Assembly (NCBI GenBank): GCA_016743945.1
Contig: JADGFI010000011.1
Coordinates: 62,001-126,000 of the forward strand
Origin: Desulfobacteraceae bacterium
Lineage (GTDB): Bacteria > Desulfobacterota > Desulfobacteria > Desulfobacterales > Desulfobacteraceae
Reading direction: 5' to 3'
Length of the DNA: 64,000 bases
In this document: positions 28,038 through 35,722 of the stretch, piece after piece
How the letters are laid out: the number at the start of each line of letters is the position of its first letter
How positions within the stretch are numbered: position 1 is the stretch's first letter
The notes under the pieces: model-generated
Databases searched by the model: none
Seen by the model: only the letters and a program-made list of their open reading frames with translations
What the model was told of the DNA's origin: nothing
Position numbers and translations under genes: made by a program

Positions 28038-28790
28038 TTATTCCCCGCCCTCTTTTTTTTGTAATTTAATTTCCTGGAAACGAGCCTGTAGTTTCCCTTT
28101 ATAATCTTTCACATATTCTTTTACAACAATACTGCTTTGGTTGATTTTAGAAACCTGTCCATTCTTTTTACCCATGTAGGTGCCTATATTAACTTCATAT
28201 CCTTTTCCAGTAGTTTCTTCCACCATTGCCAACTGTCTGTTTTCCATCAGGATAACGGCTACAAGTTTTATCTGACTTAATTCCATTTTCTCAAGGGGAG
28301 TCAATACTCTTTTGGGTTTATTATCAACCACCAAATCGGTACCCCCCCTTTCTTCTTTTTCCTGGATCAAGGGTAAAAACGGATTTAATTTCCCGGTTGA
28401 ATCATACCTTGCAACTGCTTGTGTGATATCCGGTTTCCCGGACAGGACGGTAGCAATAGCCTGTTCACTCTTGAGCAATTTCTCTGTGGCAGCTATAGAC
28501 GGGACCTGAACCATTTTCCTGGTATCTGCCTTTTTAACACCGGGTTTGACACCTGGTTTGGCGATGGTTTGGGCTTGGTTCATTTTTGCCGGACCAATGA
28601 TCTCTGGTTTGGGAATCTGTTTTCCCCCCGGCTTTACCGGGAGGGGCGGTATAATTTTACCGGAAACAATAACCGGGGCCTTTGCCGGTTGTTTTGTTTC
28701 CGGTTGTTTTTCACACCCAGACAAAACCGCAATCACAGCGATCATTAAAATAATACTTGATACTTTAATTATGTTTACCATACCAGTCAA
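28038..28790 (-). CDS. pilP: Type IV pilus alignment lipoprotein PilP
   Basis: 250 residues: lipobox AVLSGC near residue 26, a long Pro/Lys linker, and a C-terminal PilP domain (LTPLEKMELSQIKLVAVI...GYEVNIGTYMGKKNG...IVVKEYV). PilP ties the inner-membrane PilMNO platform to PilQ. A TTG at 28790 lies 5 nt behind an AAGGA that overlaps the pilO stop codon; an ATG at 28781 is 14 nt from it, so the TTG start is plausible. Confidence 0.92.
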   Translation of the reverse strand: MTGMVNIIKVSSIILMIAVIAVLSGCEKQPETKQPAKAPVIVSGKIIPPLPVKPGGKQIPKPEIIGPAKMNQAQTIAKPGVKPGVKKADTRKMVQVPSIAATEKLLKSEQAIATVLSGKPDITQAVARYDSTGKLNPFLPLIQEKEERGGTDLVVDNKPKRVLTPLEKMELSQIKLVAVILMENRQLAMVEETTGKGYEVNIGTYMGKKNGQVSKINQSSIVVKEYVKDYKGKLQARFQEIKLQKKEGGE

Positions 28791-28792
28791 GA

Positions 28793-29455
28793 TTATCCTT
28801 TTTTCTTTCCTTTATTTTTTTTTCCCCCGTTTATTTCTGCTTTTTTGGGCTCTGCAAACATATAGGTTATCGCGCTGCAATCCATCTGAATCAGCCCCGC
28901 ATCTTTTTTATCGGTCCCCATGGACATATTGCTAATATTTACGATTCGGTTTAATTGAGCCACCTGGGAAAAAAAATCAGCAATCTGGTGATAATCACCC
29001 TCAACCTTTAAGGACAGGGGAATCTCCTTATAAAATTCTTTGTTGATAACCGGGGCTGGCTGGAAAAGCAAAAACACAAGCCCGGCATTGCTTCCGGCCT
29101 TTGACACCCCCCTCAAAAGAGAGGGGATCTCCTTTCTCTCCGGCAGTGCCTTCATGGCAATATCGAATTCTTCCTGAACCTTGGTCATTTTTGTCTCATA
29201 TTCTTTTAGCGCTTTTGCTTTTCGTTTAAAGGTTTCCAATTTCGCAACCTGGATTTTATACTCAGTTTTTACGCGCTTTAACATCTTATTCTTGGGAGCA
29301 AATATAAAATAATAGTAACCGCCACCCATCACGGAGATGGCCAAGACACAGATAAGCAAACGCTGAATTTTGCTCAACCCACCAATTTTTGCAAAAAAGA
29401 AAGTTATTTTTTCCGTAATTTCGTCTCGTTTACTTTTCTCTGTATCTGAGGCCAT
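28793..29455 (-). CDS. pilO: Type IV pilus inner-membrane protein PilO
   Basis: 220 residues: one membrane segment (about 32-50), a coiled coil (about 55-105) and a ferredoxin-like C-terminal domain (LSLKVEGDYHQIADFFSQVAQLNRIVNI). PilO pairs with PilN in the periplasm. Start overlaps the pilN stop by one base (TAATG). The C-terminal tail is strongly basic (KKAEINGGKKNKGKKKG). Confidence 0.94.
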   Translation of the reverse strand: MASDTEKSKRDEITEKITFFFAKIGGLSKIQRLLICVLAISVMGGGYYYFIFAPKNKMLKRVKTEYKIQVAKLETFKRKAKALKEYETKMTKVQEEFDIAMKALPERKEIPSLLRGVSKAGSNAGLVFLLFQPAPVINKEFYKEIPLSLKVEGDYHQIADFFSQVAQLNRIVNISNMSMGTDKKDAGLIQMDCSAITYMFAEPKKAEINGGKKNKGKKKG

Positions 29456-30039
29456 TATTTCCCTTTTTTACCCTTGCCGCCATCTCCCGGGGCAATTATT
29501 TTTTTGGTACAAAGCAATTCAAAGGATTTCAGCGAAATCCCTTCCTTAAATTTTTGCACCTTTGATCGTTTTAAATCAATGTTGGAAAAAAGAGAGGAAT
29601 TTTCAAGATTCCTCATAAAATCTGCGATGGTCGGATTGTCAAAAGCCACCCCCTTTAAGGTCACATGAGCTGAATCGGATTTCATACTTTCAAGCCACAT
29701 TCTTTCAGGAACTACCTTTTCAGCCAATTCTTCCAGAAGAACCAGCTGTTCCATCCGTTTCCCTTCCAGGGAAGAGACAATCCTTAACTTATCCTCAAGA
29801 ATTTTTAAATTTTTCTTTATCTGCGTGACCCGGTCCGCCTTTTCTTTATATAGCGCAATCTGCGTCTTGACCTGCTTTGTCAGGACCCTGGTTTCAATAA
29901 TTTCCTTGTCGATACCCAGGGTATACCAAACCAACAGGAGGGATATCATCACAATTGACAGAAAGAAAATTGAAACCTGCCGACGAATGTTTTCTTTTTT
30001 CCGGGCAACCCTAAAGGGCAGAAGATTGATTCGTATCAT
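29455..30039 (-). CDS. pilN: Type IV pilus inner-membrane protein PilN
   Basis: 194 residues starting MIRINLLPFR, the conserved cytoplasmic peptide that binds PilM, followed by a membrane segment (about 24-42) and a periplasmic coiled coil plus domain. Overlaps pilM by 4 nt (ATGA). Confidence 0.95.
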   Translation of the reverse strand: MIRINLLPFRVARKKENIRRQVSIFFLSIVMISLLLVWYTLGIDKEIIETRVLTKQVKTQIALYKEKADRVTQIKKNLKILEDKLRIVSSLEGKRMEQLVLLEELAEKVVPERMWLESMKSDSAHVTLKGVAFDNPTIADFMRNLENSSLFSNIDLKRSKVQKFKEGISLKSFELLCTKKIIAPGDGGKGKKGK

Positions 30040-31091
30040 TTATCATCCATCCTTCGCAATGCAAGACCTAATGCAATGGGTGCCTGAAGCCCGACACCAG
30101 ATATAAAAGAGTCCGGAAATCGTTTCCCATCCAGAATCAATCCTTCAAAGGGATTAATGGCAACAACATCCACATTCAACTCAGACTTAAGGTTATCTGA
30201 AAATCCTTCCACAAACCCGCCACCTCCGCTTAAAACAATTTTTTCCACCTTATTTTCGTTGCTGCTGCTTTGAAAGGTATAAACCACTTCACAAATTTCA
30301 GAGCACCAGGTATTTACAATGCGCTGGCTGATCTCAGTTAGGGTCTTGGAGTTTTTTTGATCATTGTTCCCAGAAACCATATTTTCAGCTTCTTCAATGC
30401 TGAGATCAAGCTGACCTGAAAGTTCCTCTATAATCTGATCTGTGCCGGAGACATTATCCCGCATCATCAAGGAAATATTTCCTTTTAGTATATTCAGCGA
30501 GGTTTTTGAGGCCCCGACATCTACCAACAAGGTCACCGTTTCAGGATCTGAGCCAGGTAGGACTTCGTAAATATTTTGTAGAGCAAAGGTGTCAACATCA
30601 ATTATTTTAGGGGTTAAACCCGCCAGGGAAAGCAAGTCAATATACTCGGCAACCAGATCTTTTTTAACAGCCACAAGCAAGACATTCATCTGATCCAGCG
30701 AGAATTCGCTTTCCCCAAGAATCTGATAGTCGATATTCACATCGTCAATATCATAGGGAATATATTGTTCTGCTTCCGAATGGATCGTCGTATGGAGTTC
30801 TTTTTCCGGCACTTTTGCCGTGGTGATTGTTTTGATGACAACGGAATGCCCACCCGTTGAAATTGCCACATTTTTTTCTTTGATCTTCTGGGATTTAAAC
30901 AGGGTGCGGATGATATTGGCAACCCCTTCCATATCGATTATCCGCCCTTCAACAATCGCCCCGGAAGGAACCGGTGCCACACCAAATTTTTTAAGGCTAT
31001 TTCCTTTTTTGGAAATCTTAAGCTCAGCAACCTTTATGAATGAAGAGCCGATATCTAAACCGACAAGATGATCCTTTTTTCTAAATAGCAT
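30036..31091 (-). CDS. pilM: Type IV pilus ATPase-fold protein PilM
   Basis: 351 residues of the actin/FtsA-like fold: LVGLDIGSSFIKVAEL at the N-terminus, VTLLVDVGASKTSLNIL mid-protein and VLSGGGGFVEGF in the C-terminal lobe. PilM is the cytoplasmic ring component of the pilus alignment complex. First gene of the operon; diverges from the histidine kinase gene across 223 nt. In that gap the pilM leader carries a short CCGCA...TGCGG hairpin near 31125-31141. Confidence 0.95.
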   Translation of the reverse strand: MLFRKKDHLVGLDIGSSFIKVAELKISKKGNSLKKFGVAPVPSGAIVEGRIIDMEGVANIIRTLFKSQKIKEKNVAISTGGHSVVIKTITTAKVPEKELHTTIHSEAEQYIPYDIDDVNIDYQILGESEFSLDQMNVLLVAVKKDLVAEYIDLLSLAGLTPKIIDVDTFALQNIYEVLPGSDPETVTLLVDVGASKTSLNILKGNISLMMRDNVSGTDQIIEELSGQLDLSIEEAENMVSGNNDQKNSKTLTEISQRIVNTWCSEICEVVYTFQSSSNENKVEKIVLSGGGGFVEGFSDNLKSELNVDVVAINPFEGLILDGKRFPDSFISGVGLQAPIALGLALRRMDDK

Positions 31092-31314
31092 ACACTTTCA
31101 TCCTTATTCGGCAAGCCCATGCCGCAAAACAGCATGCGGTACAATCAATCTTTTGTATTGATATGTAGCAACAATATGACTATAACTTGATACGATATGA
31201 CGTTAAAGTCAAGTATAATCGTTATCTATGCTAATTGATAGCAAAAGAAACCGGGGCTTGTCAAACACAAAAACACGAAAAATATGAAAAAAAATACATA
31301 ACTCAAGGAAGCCT

Positions 31315-32751
31315 GTGAAAAATATACCCAAAAAAGAATCAAGCCCCCAAGGGGTACGCCCTTTTGTACTGGTCAAAGCCTTTACCTTTTCCAGCCTGAT
31401 CGTCATGCTGGCGGCCACCATTGTTATTGCGGCTTTAAATGCCCACTGGGTCAGAAATATTCTCCTTGAAAAAAACAAAGAATACAATTCACTTCTGGTG
31501 GAGAACCTTAGTCATCAAATCTTTCTAAGGTTTGTTGCACCGGTTGTATATCAGCACGGGGAAATAAAATTGAGGGAAAATGCCCAGCATATGCTTTTAG
31601 ATACCGTTGTCAAATCTACCCTCCACAGCTTTCATGTTGAAATGGTCAACATTTATGGAACCGATAATATCATCGGATATAGTTTTGATGAAGACCAAAT
31701 TGGAAAGGAAAACGCCGGCGGGGTTCACTATGAAAAGGCCATGAAAAACCAGGCCACCTCCAAACTGATCCAAAAAGGCAGTTTTCTTGAATTGATGTTC
31801 TGGTTCCCCAAGGAAACAAAAATTATCACCTTTGCCCCTCTGATTCAGGAAGTGGAATTTTCACGTTCAGGGGAACAGATGGTTATTGGTGTGATCGAAG
31901 TCATTCGTGATATATCCGATGATTACCAGGACGTCTTCAGACTCCAGGGACTCATTGTGGCTACCATTTCCATTATCATGGGCATCCTGTTTCTCATACT
32001 CAGGTTTGTGGTCAAGCATGGTGAAAAGATAATTGAGCGAAGAGCAGAAGAGCGCCTCAAACTTGAAGAAAAATTGGGACGGGCTGAGCATCTGTCTGCC
32101 ATTGGAGGAATGACGGCCGGCGTTTCCCATGAGATCAGAAATCCGTTGGGGATCATAAAAAGCAGTGCTCAGCTATTAAAAAAGAAAATGGCCAAATTGG
32201 ATCCTGACAGCAAGATCCCGGATATAATTGTGGAGGAATCAACAAGACTCAACCACATTATTACCGACTTTCTCGATTTTGCAAAACCCAAGGTCCCGGA
32301 TCTGAGGCCCTGCGCCATGGATGAGGTAATTGAAAAAAATCTGATTTTTCTTGCCTCCCATATTGAAGATGCAAAGATCCATATTAAAACAGAGTACCAG
32401 GAAAATATCCCGGAAATTATGGCGGACACTGCCATGCTCTATCAAAGTTTTTTAAATATTTTATTAAATGCTTTCCATGCATTGAAAGAAAACGGCACCA
32501 TAACCATTTCCACATGGTCAGACTCCGTCTTTGTCCACATTTGTTTTACAGACACGGGGGACGGTATCAGCGAAGATGTGCTAAAGAAAATATGGACCCC
32601 ATTTTTCACAACCAAGGATACCGGGACCGGACTTGGCCTTGGAATTGTCAAAAACATTATTGAAGCCCACAAAGGTCAGATTCATATCTCCAATGCAAAA
32701 CCTTTCGGGACAAAAGTTGAAATTACCTTACCGATTCAGGAGTCATACTAA
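31315..32751 (+). CDS. Membrane sensor histidine kinase paired with a sigma-54 regulator
   Basis: 478 residues: membrane helix at about 20-42, a periplasmic sensor domain of about 160 residues, a second helix at 207-232, a coiled coil, HisKA with H272 in GVSHEIRNPLG, and HATPase boxes NILLNAFHAL, DTGDGIS and GTGLGLGIV. GTG start with AAGGA 5 nt upstream. The response regulator gene begins on the next base. The position beside pilMNOPQ recalls PilS, but PilS has six membrane helices, so the signal is unknown. Confidence 0.9.
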   Translation: MKNIPKKESSPQGVRPFVLVKAFTFSSLIVMLAATIVIAALNAHWVRNILLEKNKEYNSLLVENLSHQIFLRFVAPVVYQHGEIKLRENAQHMLLDTVVKSTLHSFHVEMVNIYGTDNIIGYSFDEDQIGKENAGGVHYEKAMKNQATSKLIQKGSFLELMFWFPKETKIITFAPLIQEVEFSRSGEQMVIGVIEVIRDISDDYQDVFRLQGLIVATISIIMGILFLILRFVVKHGEKIIERRAEERLKLEEKLGRAEHLSAIGGMTAGVSHEIRNPLGIIKSSAQLLKKKMAKLDPDSKIPDIIVEESTRLNHIITDFLDFAKPKVPDLRPCAMDEVIEKNLIFLASHIEDAKIHIKTEYQENIPEIMADTAMLYQSFLNILLNAFHALKENGTITISTWSDSVFVHICFTDTGDGISEDVLKKIWTPFFTTKDTGTGLGLGIVKNIIEAHKGQIHISNAKPFGTKVEITLPIQESY

Positions 32752-34140
32752 ATGGAAAACATATTGATTGTGGATGATGAAAAACATTATCCAATGATAA
32801 TTGGAGAAATCCTTCAAGAGGAGGGCTATCGAACATTCACAGCCCCAAGCGGAATGGAGGCCCTGGATATTTTAGACACCCAGCTCATTGACCTTGTCCT
32901 CACCGATGTTAAAATGCCGGGAATGACCGGCATCCATCTGCTGGAAAAAATAAAAGAACTCAAACCGGACATGCCGGTCATCATCATGACCGCATTCGGC
33001 AGTGTTGAAAAGGCAGTTGAAGCCATGCGCAAGGGAGCGTATACCTTTATTCTCAAGCCCTTTGAAAATGAAGCGTTGATTGCCCACATCGCAAAAGCCA
33101 TCTCCGTGTACAAAATTGTAGAAGAAAATCATATCCTCAGAGATGCCATGCGAACAAGATATCAGTTTGATAATATCATCGGAAAAAGCAAGCCCATGCA
33201 GGAGTTATATGAAATCATTCAAAAAGTGGCACCCACCAATGCCTCTGTCCTCATAGAAGGCGAAAGCGGCACCGGCAAGGAACTTGTGGCAAAATCCATC
33301 CACTACAACAGCCCGAGAAAAAACAAATCCCTTGTGGCAGTTAACTGCGCGGCCTTTGCGGAATCCTTATTGGAAAGTGAATTATTTGGACATGAGAAAG
33401 GCGCCTTCACAGGGGCCGCAAACATGAAAAAAGGGCGGTTTGAACTGGCCGACAAGGGCACCCTTTTCCTGGATGAAATTGGCGAGCTCCCCATGACGTT
33501 GCAGGTAAAACTCCTCCGGGTTCTCCAAGAACGAACTGTGGAGAGGGTCGGGGGAACAATGGCTATCCCCGTTGACTTCCGTTTGATAGCCGCCACTAAC
33601 AAAATTCTTGAAGACGAGGTACAAAGTGGAAATTTCAGGGAAGATCTTTATTATCGACTCAATGTCGTAAAAACGACCATTCCTCCCTTAAGAGATCGCA
33701 GGGAAGATACCCTCCTGCTCATCAATCACTTTATTGAAAAGTACACCAACGAGGCTGGGTCTGTCAGCAGTGTGAGCGGTATAGACAGGAAAGCTGCCCA
33801 GATTCTGTGTGATTATGAATGGAAAGGCAATGTAAGGGAGTTGGAGAATGTCATTGAACGGGCCGTTATCCTTTCCAGCGGCAACTTGATCTCCCCGACA
33901 GACCTCCCCCCTCAACTTCGACAAAGCTCAGGAATCACCCTTCAACTGGATGGAATTCCAGATGGTGTCGGCCTTTCAGAGACCCTTGCTGCAGTGGAGA
34001 AAAGGATGATTCAACGGGCCATGAAACTATCGGGTAATGTCCAAACTAAAGCGGCACAACTCCTAGGAATTGGCAAAAGCGGATTGAACCAGAAACTAAA
34101 AAAATTCAATCTGGACAGGGAACTCAATCAAGGTAAGTGA
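32752..34140 (+). CDS. NtrC-type sigma-54 response regulator
   Basis: 462 residues: receiver with D52 (VLTDVKMPGMTG), AAA+ domain with Walker A GESGTGKE and an intact GAFTGA loop at 217-222, and a Fis-type helix-turn-helix at the C-terminus (KLSGNVQTKAAQLLGIGKSG). It is a full activator of sigma-54 RNA polymerase. Immediately downstream are two copies of a 16-bp palindrome and a near-consensus sigma-54 promoter, so the first target is probably the small RNA at 34430-34500. Confidence 0.93.
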   Translation: MENILIVDDEKHYPMIIGEILQEEGYRTFTAPSGMEALDILDTQLIDLVLTDVKMPGMTGIHLLEKIKELKPDMPVIIMTAFGSVEKAVEAMRKGAYTFILKPFENEALIAHIAKAISVYKIVEENHILRDAMRTRYQFDNIIGKSKPMQELYEIIQKVAPTNASVLIEGESGTGKELVAKSIHYNSPRKNKSLVAVNCAAFAESLLESELFGHEKGAFTGAANMKKGRFELADKGTLFLDEIGELPMTLQVKLLRVLQERTVERVGGTMAIPVDFRLIAATNKILEDEVQSGNFREDLYYRLNVVKTTIPPLRDRREDTLLLINHFIEKYTNEAGSVSSVSGIDRKAAQILCDYEWKGNVRELENVIERAVILSSGNLISPTDLPPQLRQSSGITLQLDGIPDGVGLSETLAAVEKRMIQRAMKLSGNVQTKAAQLLGIGKSGLNQKLKKFNLDRELNQGK

Positions 34141-34177
34141 CTAAATTATCTATATAATTCACACCATTCTGTTCAAA

Positions 34178-34193
34178 GTTCAAAATTTTGAAC
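34178..34193. promoter_or_regulatory. Palindrome, distal candidate enhancer site
   Basis: GTTCAAAATTTTGAAC, a perfect 16-bp palindrome, centred about 245 bp upstream of the predicted sigma-54 transcription start. The same 16 bases recur 80 bp further on. Confidence 0.65.
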
Positions 34194-34255
34194 CCTTTGC
34201 AGAAGCCTTTCATTTCGAGCCGTAATATCCCTCCCCACCTTAAACCTTTCCAAGA

Positions 34256-34275
34256 AAGTTCAAAATTTTGAACTT
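34256..34275. promoter_or_regulatory. Palindrome, proximal candidate enhancer site
   Basis: AAGTTCAAAATTTTGAACTT, a perfect 20-bp palindrome whose core equals the repeat at 34178-34193, centred about 165 bp upstream of the predicted start. Distance and symmetry suit binding of a dimeric NtrC-type regulator. Confidence 0.65.
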
Positions 34276-34403
34276 TGCTTAACCGAGGCTAGAGTGTTGG
34301 CGAAAAAAGCAGCACCATCTATGCAAAATTTATATTTAATATTTGTATAATTTTAAATGGTTACAAAAAACATAGGAAGATAAAAGGACATTTGGTGGAA
34401 GGG

Positions 34404-34419
34404 TGGCAAGAGATTTGCA
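34404..34419 (+). promoter_or_regulatory. Sigma-54 promoter
   Basis: TGGCAAG-AGAT-TTGCA matches the TGGCACG-N4-TTGCW consensus at all but one defined position; the invariant GG (34405-34406) and GC (34417-34418) are exactly 10 nt apart. Predicted transcription start is 34430. No plus-strand gene follows before the terminator. Confidence 0.75.
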
Positions 34420-34429
34420 TTAACTGTAT

Positions 34430-34500
34430 TCACTAACCAAGTGTTAGTTTTTTCATCTTTTTTCCTTTTCTAAAAAAGGCTGCCATTGGCAGCCTTTTTT
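34430..34500 (+). ncRNA. Candidate sigma-54-dependent small RNA, about 70 nt
   Basis: Bounded by the predicted sigma-54 start and the intrinsic terminator. The 5' end can fold at once into ACTAAC-CAAGT-GTTAGT (34432-34448). A pyrimidine-rich single-stranded stretch follows (34449-34471, almost only U and C), which includes UUCCUUUU and could pair with AGGA-type ribosome sites or bind Hfq. The terminator stem forms the 3' end. There is no open reading frame of useful length. Architecture is from sequence only; transcription is not shown. Confidence 0.55.
34472..34500. terminator. Strong bidirectional intrinsic terminator
   Basis: AAAAAAGGCTGCC (34472-34484) and GGCAGCCTTTTTT (34488-34500) form a 13-bp perfect stem with a 3-nt loop; A and T tracts on both sides let it work on both strands. 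It ends the small RNA on the plus strand and the TPR gene (34513-35202) on the minus strand. Confidence 0.85.
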
Positions 34501-34512
34501 AGTTTAGATCCG

Positions 34513-35202
34513 TTATTGAACATCCTTAATTTTGCTTTCGGCAATATTTCTGTAAATAGAATTTTCATGGCCATTCACAATTTTTTCATACATCGCAAGA
34601 CTTGACACTTTATCATTGGAAGCTTCATAAATGCCTGCCAGGGCAAACCGTGCCTCATCCTTTAAAAGATCCGAAGCGCCTGTCTCAATCTCAAGAAAAT
34701 AGGAGGTTGCCGTATCAACGTCCTTTCTTGCCTGGGAGACATGCCCCAGGGAGGCCAGGAGAAAATTTTTCATACCCGCTTCATCTTCAAACATCTCCAA
34801 GGCTTCTTTATAGAGTTCAAAGGCCCTGTCGTATTCTCCTGCATCAAAACAAATTTTTGCGAATTTAACCTTGGCCATTCTTCCGGCACTGGTATTTGAA
34901 TATTCAGCAAAAATGGTCTTGAAATCAGCCGTTACCGCCAAAAATCCCTTGACAGGATCATTGGCTTTTGCATAGGTGATGACGGCCGTTGCAACAAGAT
35001 CCGATGCGATCTTCTCCGACTTTTTGAAACTGAACATAATGCCCGAAAAAAGAACAATCACCAGAACAATCCCCCCCAAAATCAGGAAAAATTGTTTTCT
35101 GTTATCCTTTACATAGGCCAATATTTTTAAAAGGTTTTCCTGAAAAGGATCTATCTGTTCAAGTTCTTTTCTCCGTTCGTTTGATACTCCCCGCTCTGCC
35201 AT
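34513..35202 (-). CDS. Membrane-anchored TPR protein (YfgM-like)
   Basis: 229 residues: cytoplasmic N-terminal 36 residues, one membrane helix (about 37-58), then a periplasmic region with four to five TPR-like helical pairs (for example AKICFDAGEYDRAFELYKEA and ARFALAGIYEASNDKVSSL). The layout matches YfgM/TPR_21 proteins, which assist periplasmic folding, but identity to YfgM is not certain. AAGGTGG precedes the ATG. It is the last gene of a minus-strand run that includes feoB. Confidence 0.75.
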   Translation of the reverse strand: MAERGVSNERRKELEQIDPFQENLLKILAYVKDNRKQFFLILGGIVLVIVLFSGIMFSFKKSEKIASDLVATAVITYAKANDPVKGFLAVTADFKTIFAEYSNTSAGRMAKVKFAKICFDAGEYDRAFELYKEALEMFEDEAGMKNFLLASLGHVSQARKDVDTATSYFLEIETGASDLLKDEARFALAGIYEASNDKVSSLAMYEKIVNGHENSIYRNIAESKIKDVQ

Positions 35203-35232
35203 ACACCCACCTTAATCTTTAAAAACGTCCAT

Positions 35233-35691
35233 TTACCATACAAGGCGATTATAAATCCAACCGATTTCACCATCTGCGTGTTCAATCCGGACCCAATTGC
35301 CATTGCGCTTGAGCACCTTGAAAGGCACCCCCCGTTCAACCGTAAACAAGATTTTACCTTTTTTATCCGGTTTGGACCGGACATTACATTTGGTTTTGGT
35401 GGTAATAACCCCGTTAATTTTCCCCAAAAGAGAGCGATGGATCCAGGCCATATCCCCTTCAAAATCTTTTATTTTATACCAGTTCTTTTTCTTTTCAATG
35501 ATCAGCAGCGGATGAAATTTTTCCACCTGCCACAAAACTTCATATTTACTGCCCGGCCCTGAACGAAGATTGGCAATAGCGGCTTTCACCGCCAACCTTT
35601 CCGCCGCCACCACCGGGGTAGCGACAACCAACATCAAAACCACTGCGGGCAAGATATATTTTAGCAGGTGTTGGGCAAAATTATTTTTCAT
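35233..35691 (-). CDS. Secreted protein with two bacterial SH3 domains
   Basis: 152 residues: signal peptide (about 10-30, VVLMLVVATPVVAAE) and two SH3_3 domains, AAIANLRSGPGSKYEVLWQV and TKCNVRSKPDKKGKILFTV, each ending in a W-containing strand. Such modules usually bind peptidoglycan or other periplasmic ligands. The ATG at 35691 is chosen because GGAG lies 7 nt upstream; longer frames run back into feoB. Starts 31 nt after feoB. Confidence 0.8.
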   Translation of the reverse strand: MKNNFAQHLLKYILPAVVLMLVVATPVVAAERLAVKAAIANLRSGPGSKYEVLWQVEKFHPLLIIEKKKNWYKIKDFEGDMAWIHRSLLGKINGVITTKTKCNVRSKPDKKGKILFTVERGVPFKVLKRNGNWVRIEHADGEIGWIYNRLVW

Positions 35692-35722
35692 ATAAACTCT
35701 CCATTTATGGTATCCCCGATTT

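Noticed and set aside
31092..31314. A c-di-GMP riboswitch in the pilM leader
   Set aside because: Only one short CCGCA/TGCGG hairpin is present; the conserved two-helix GEMM elements are not seen.
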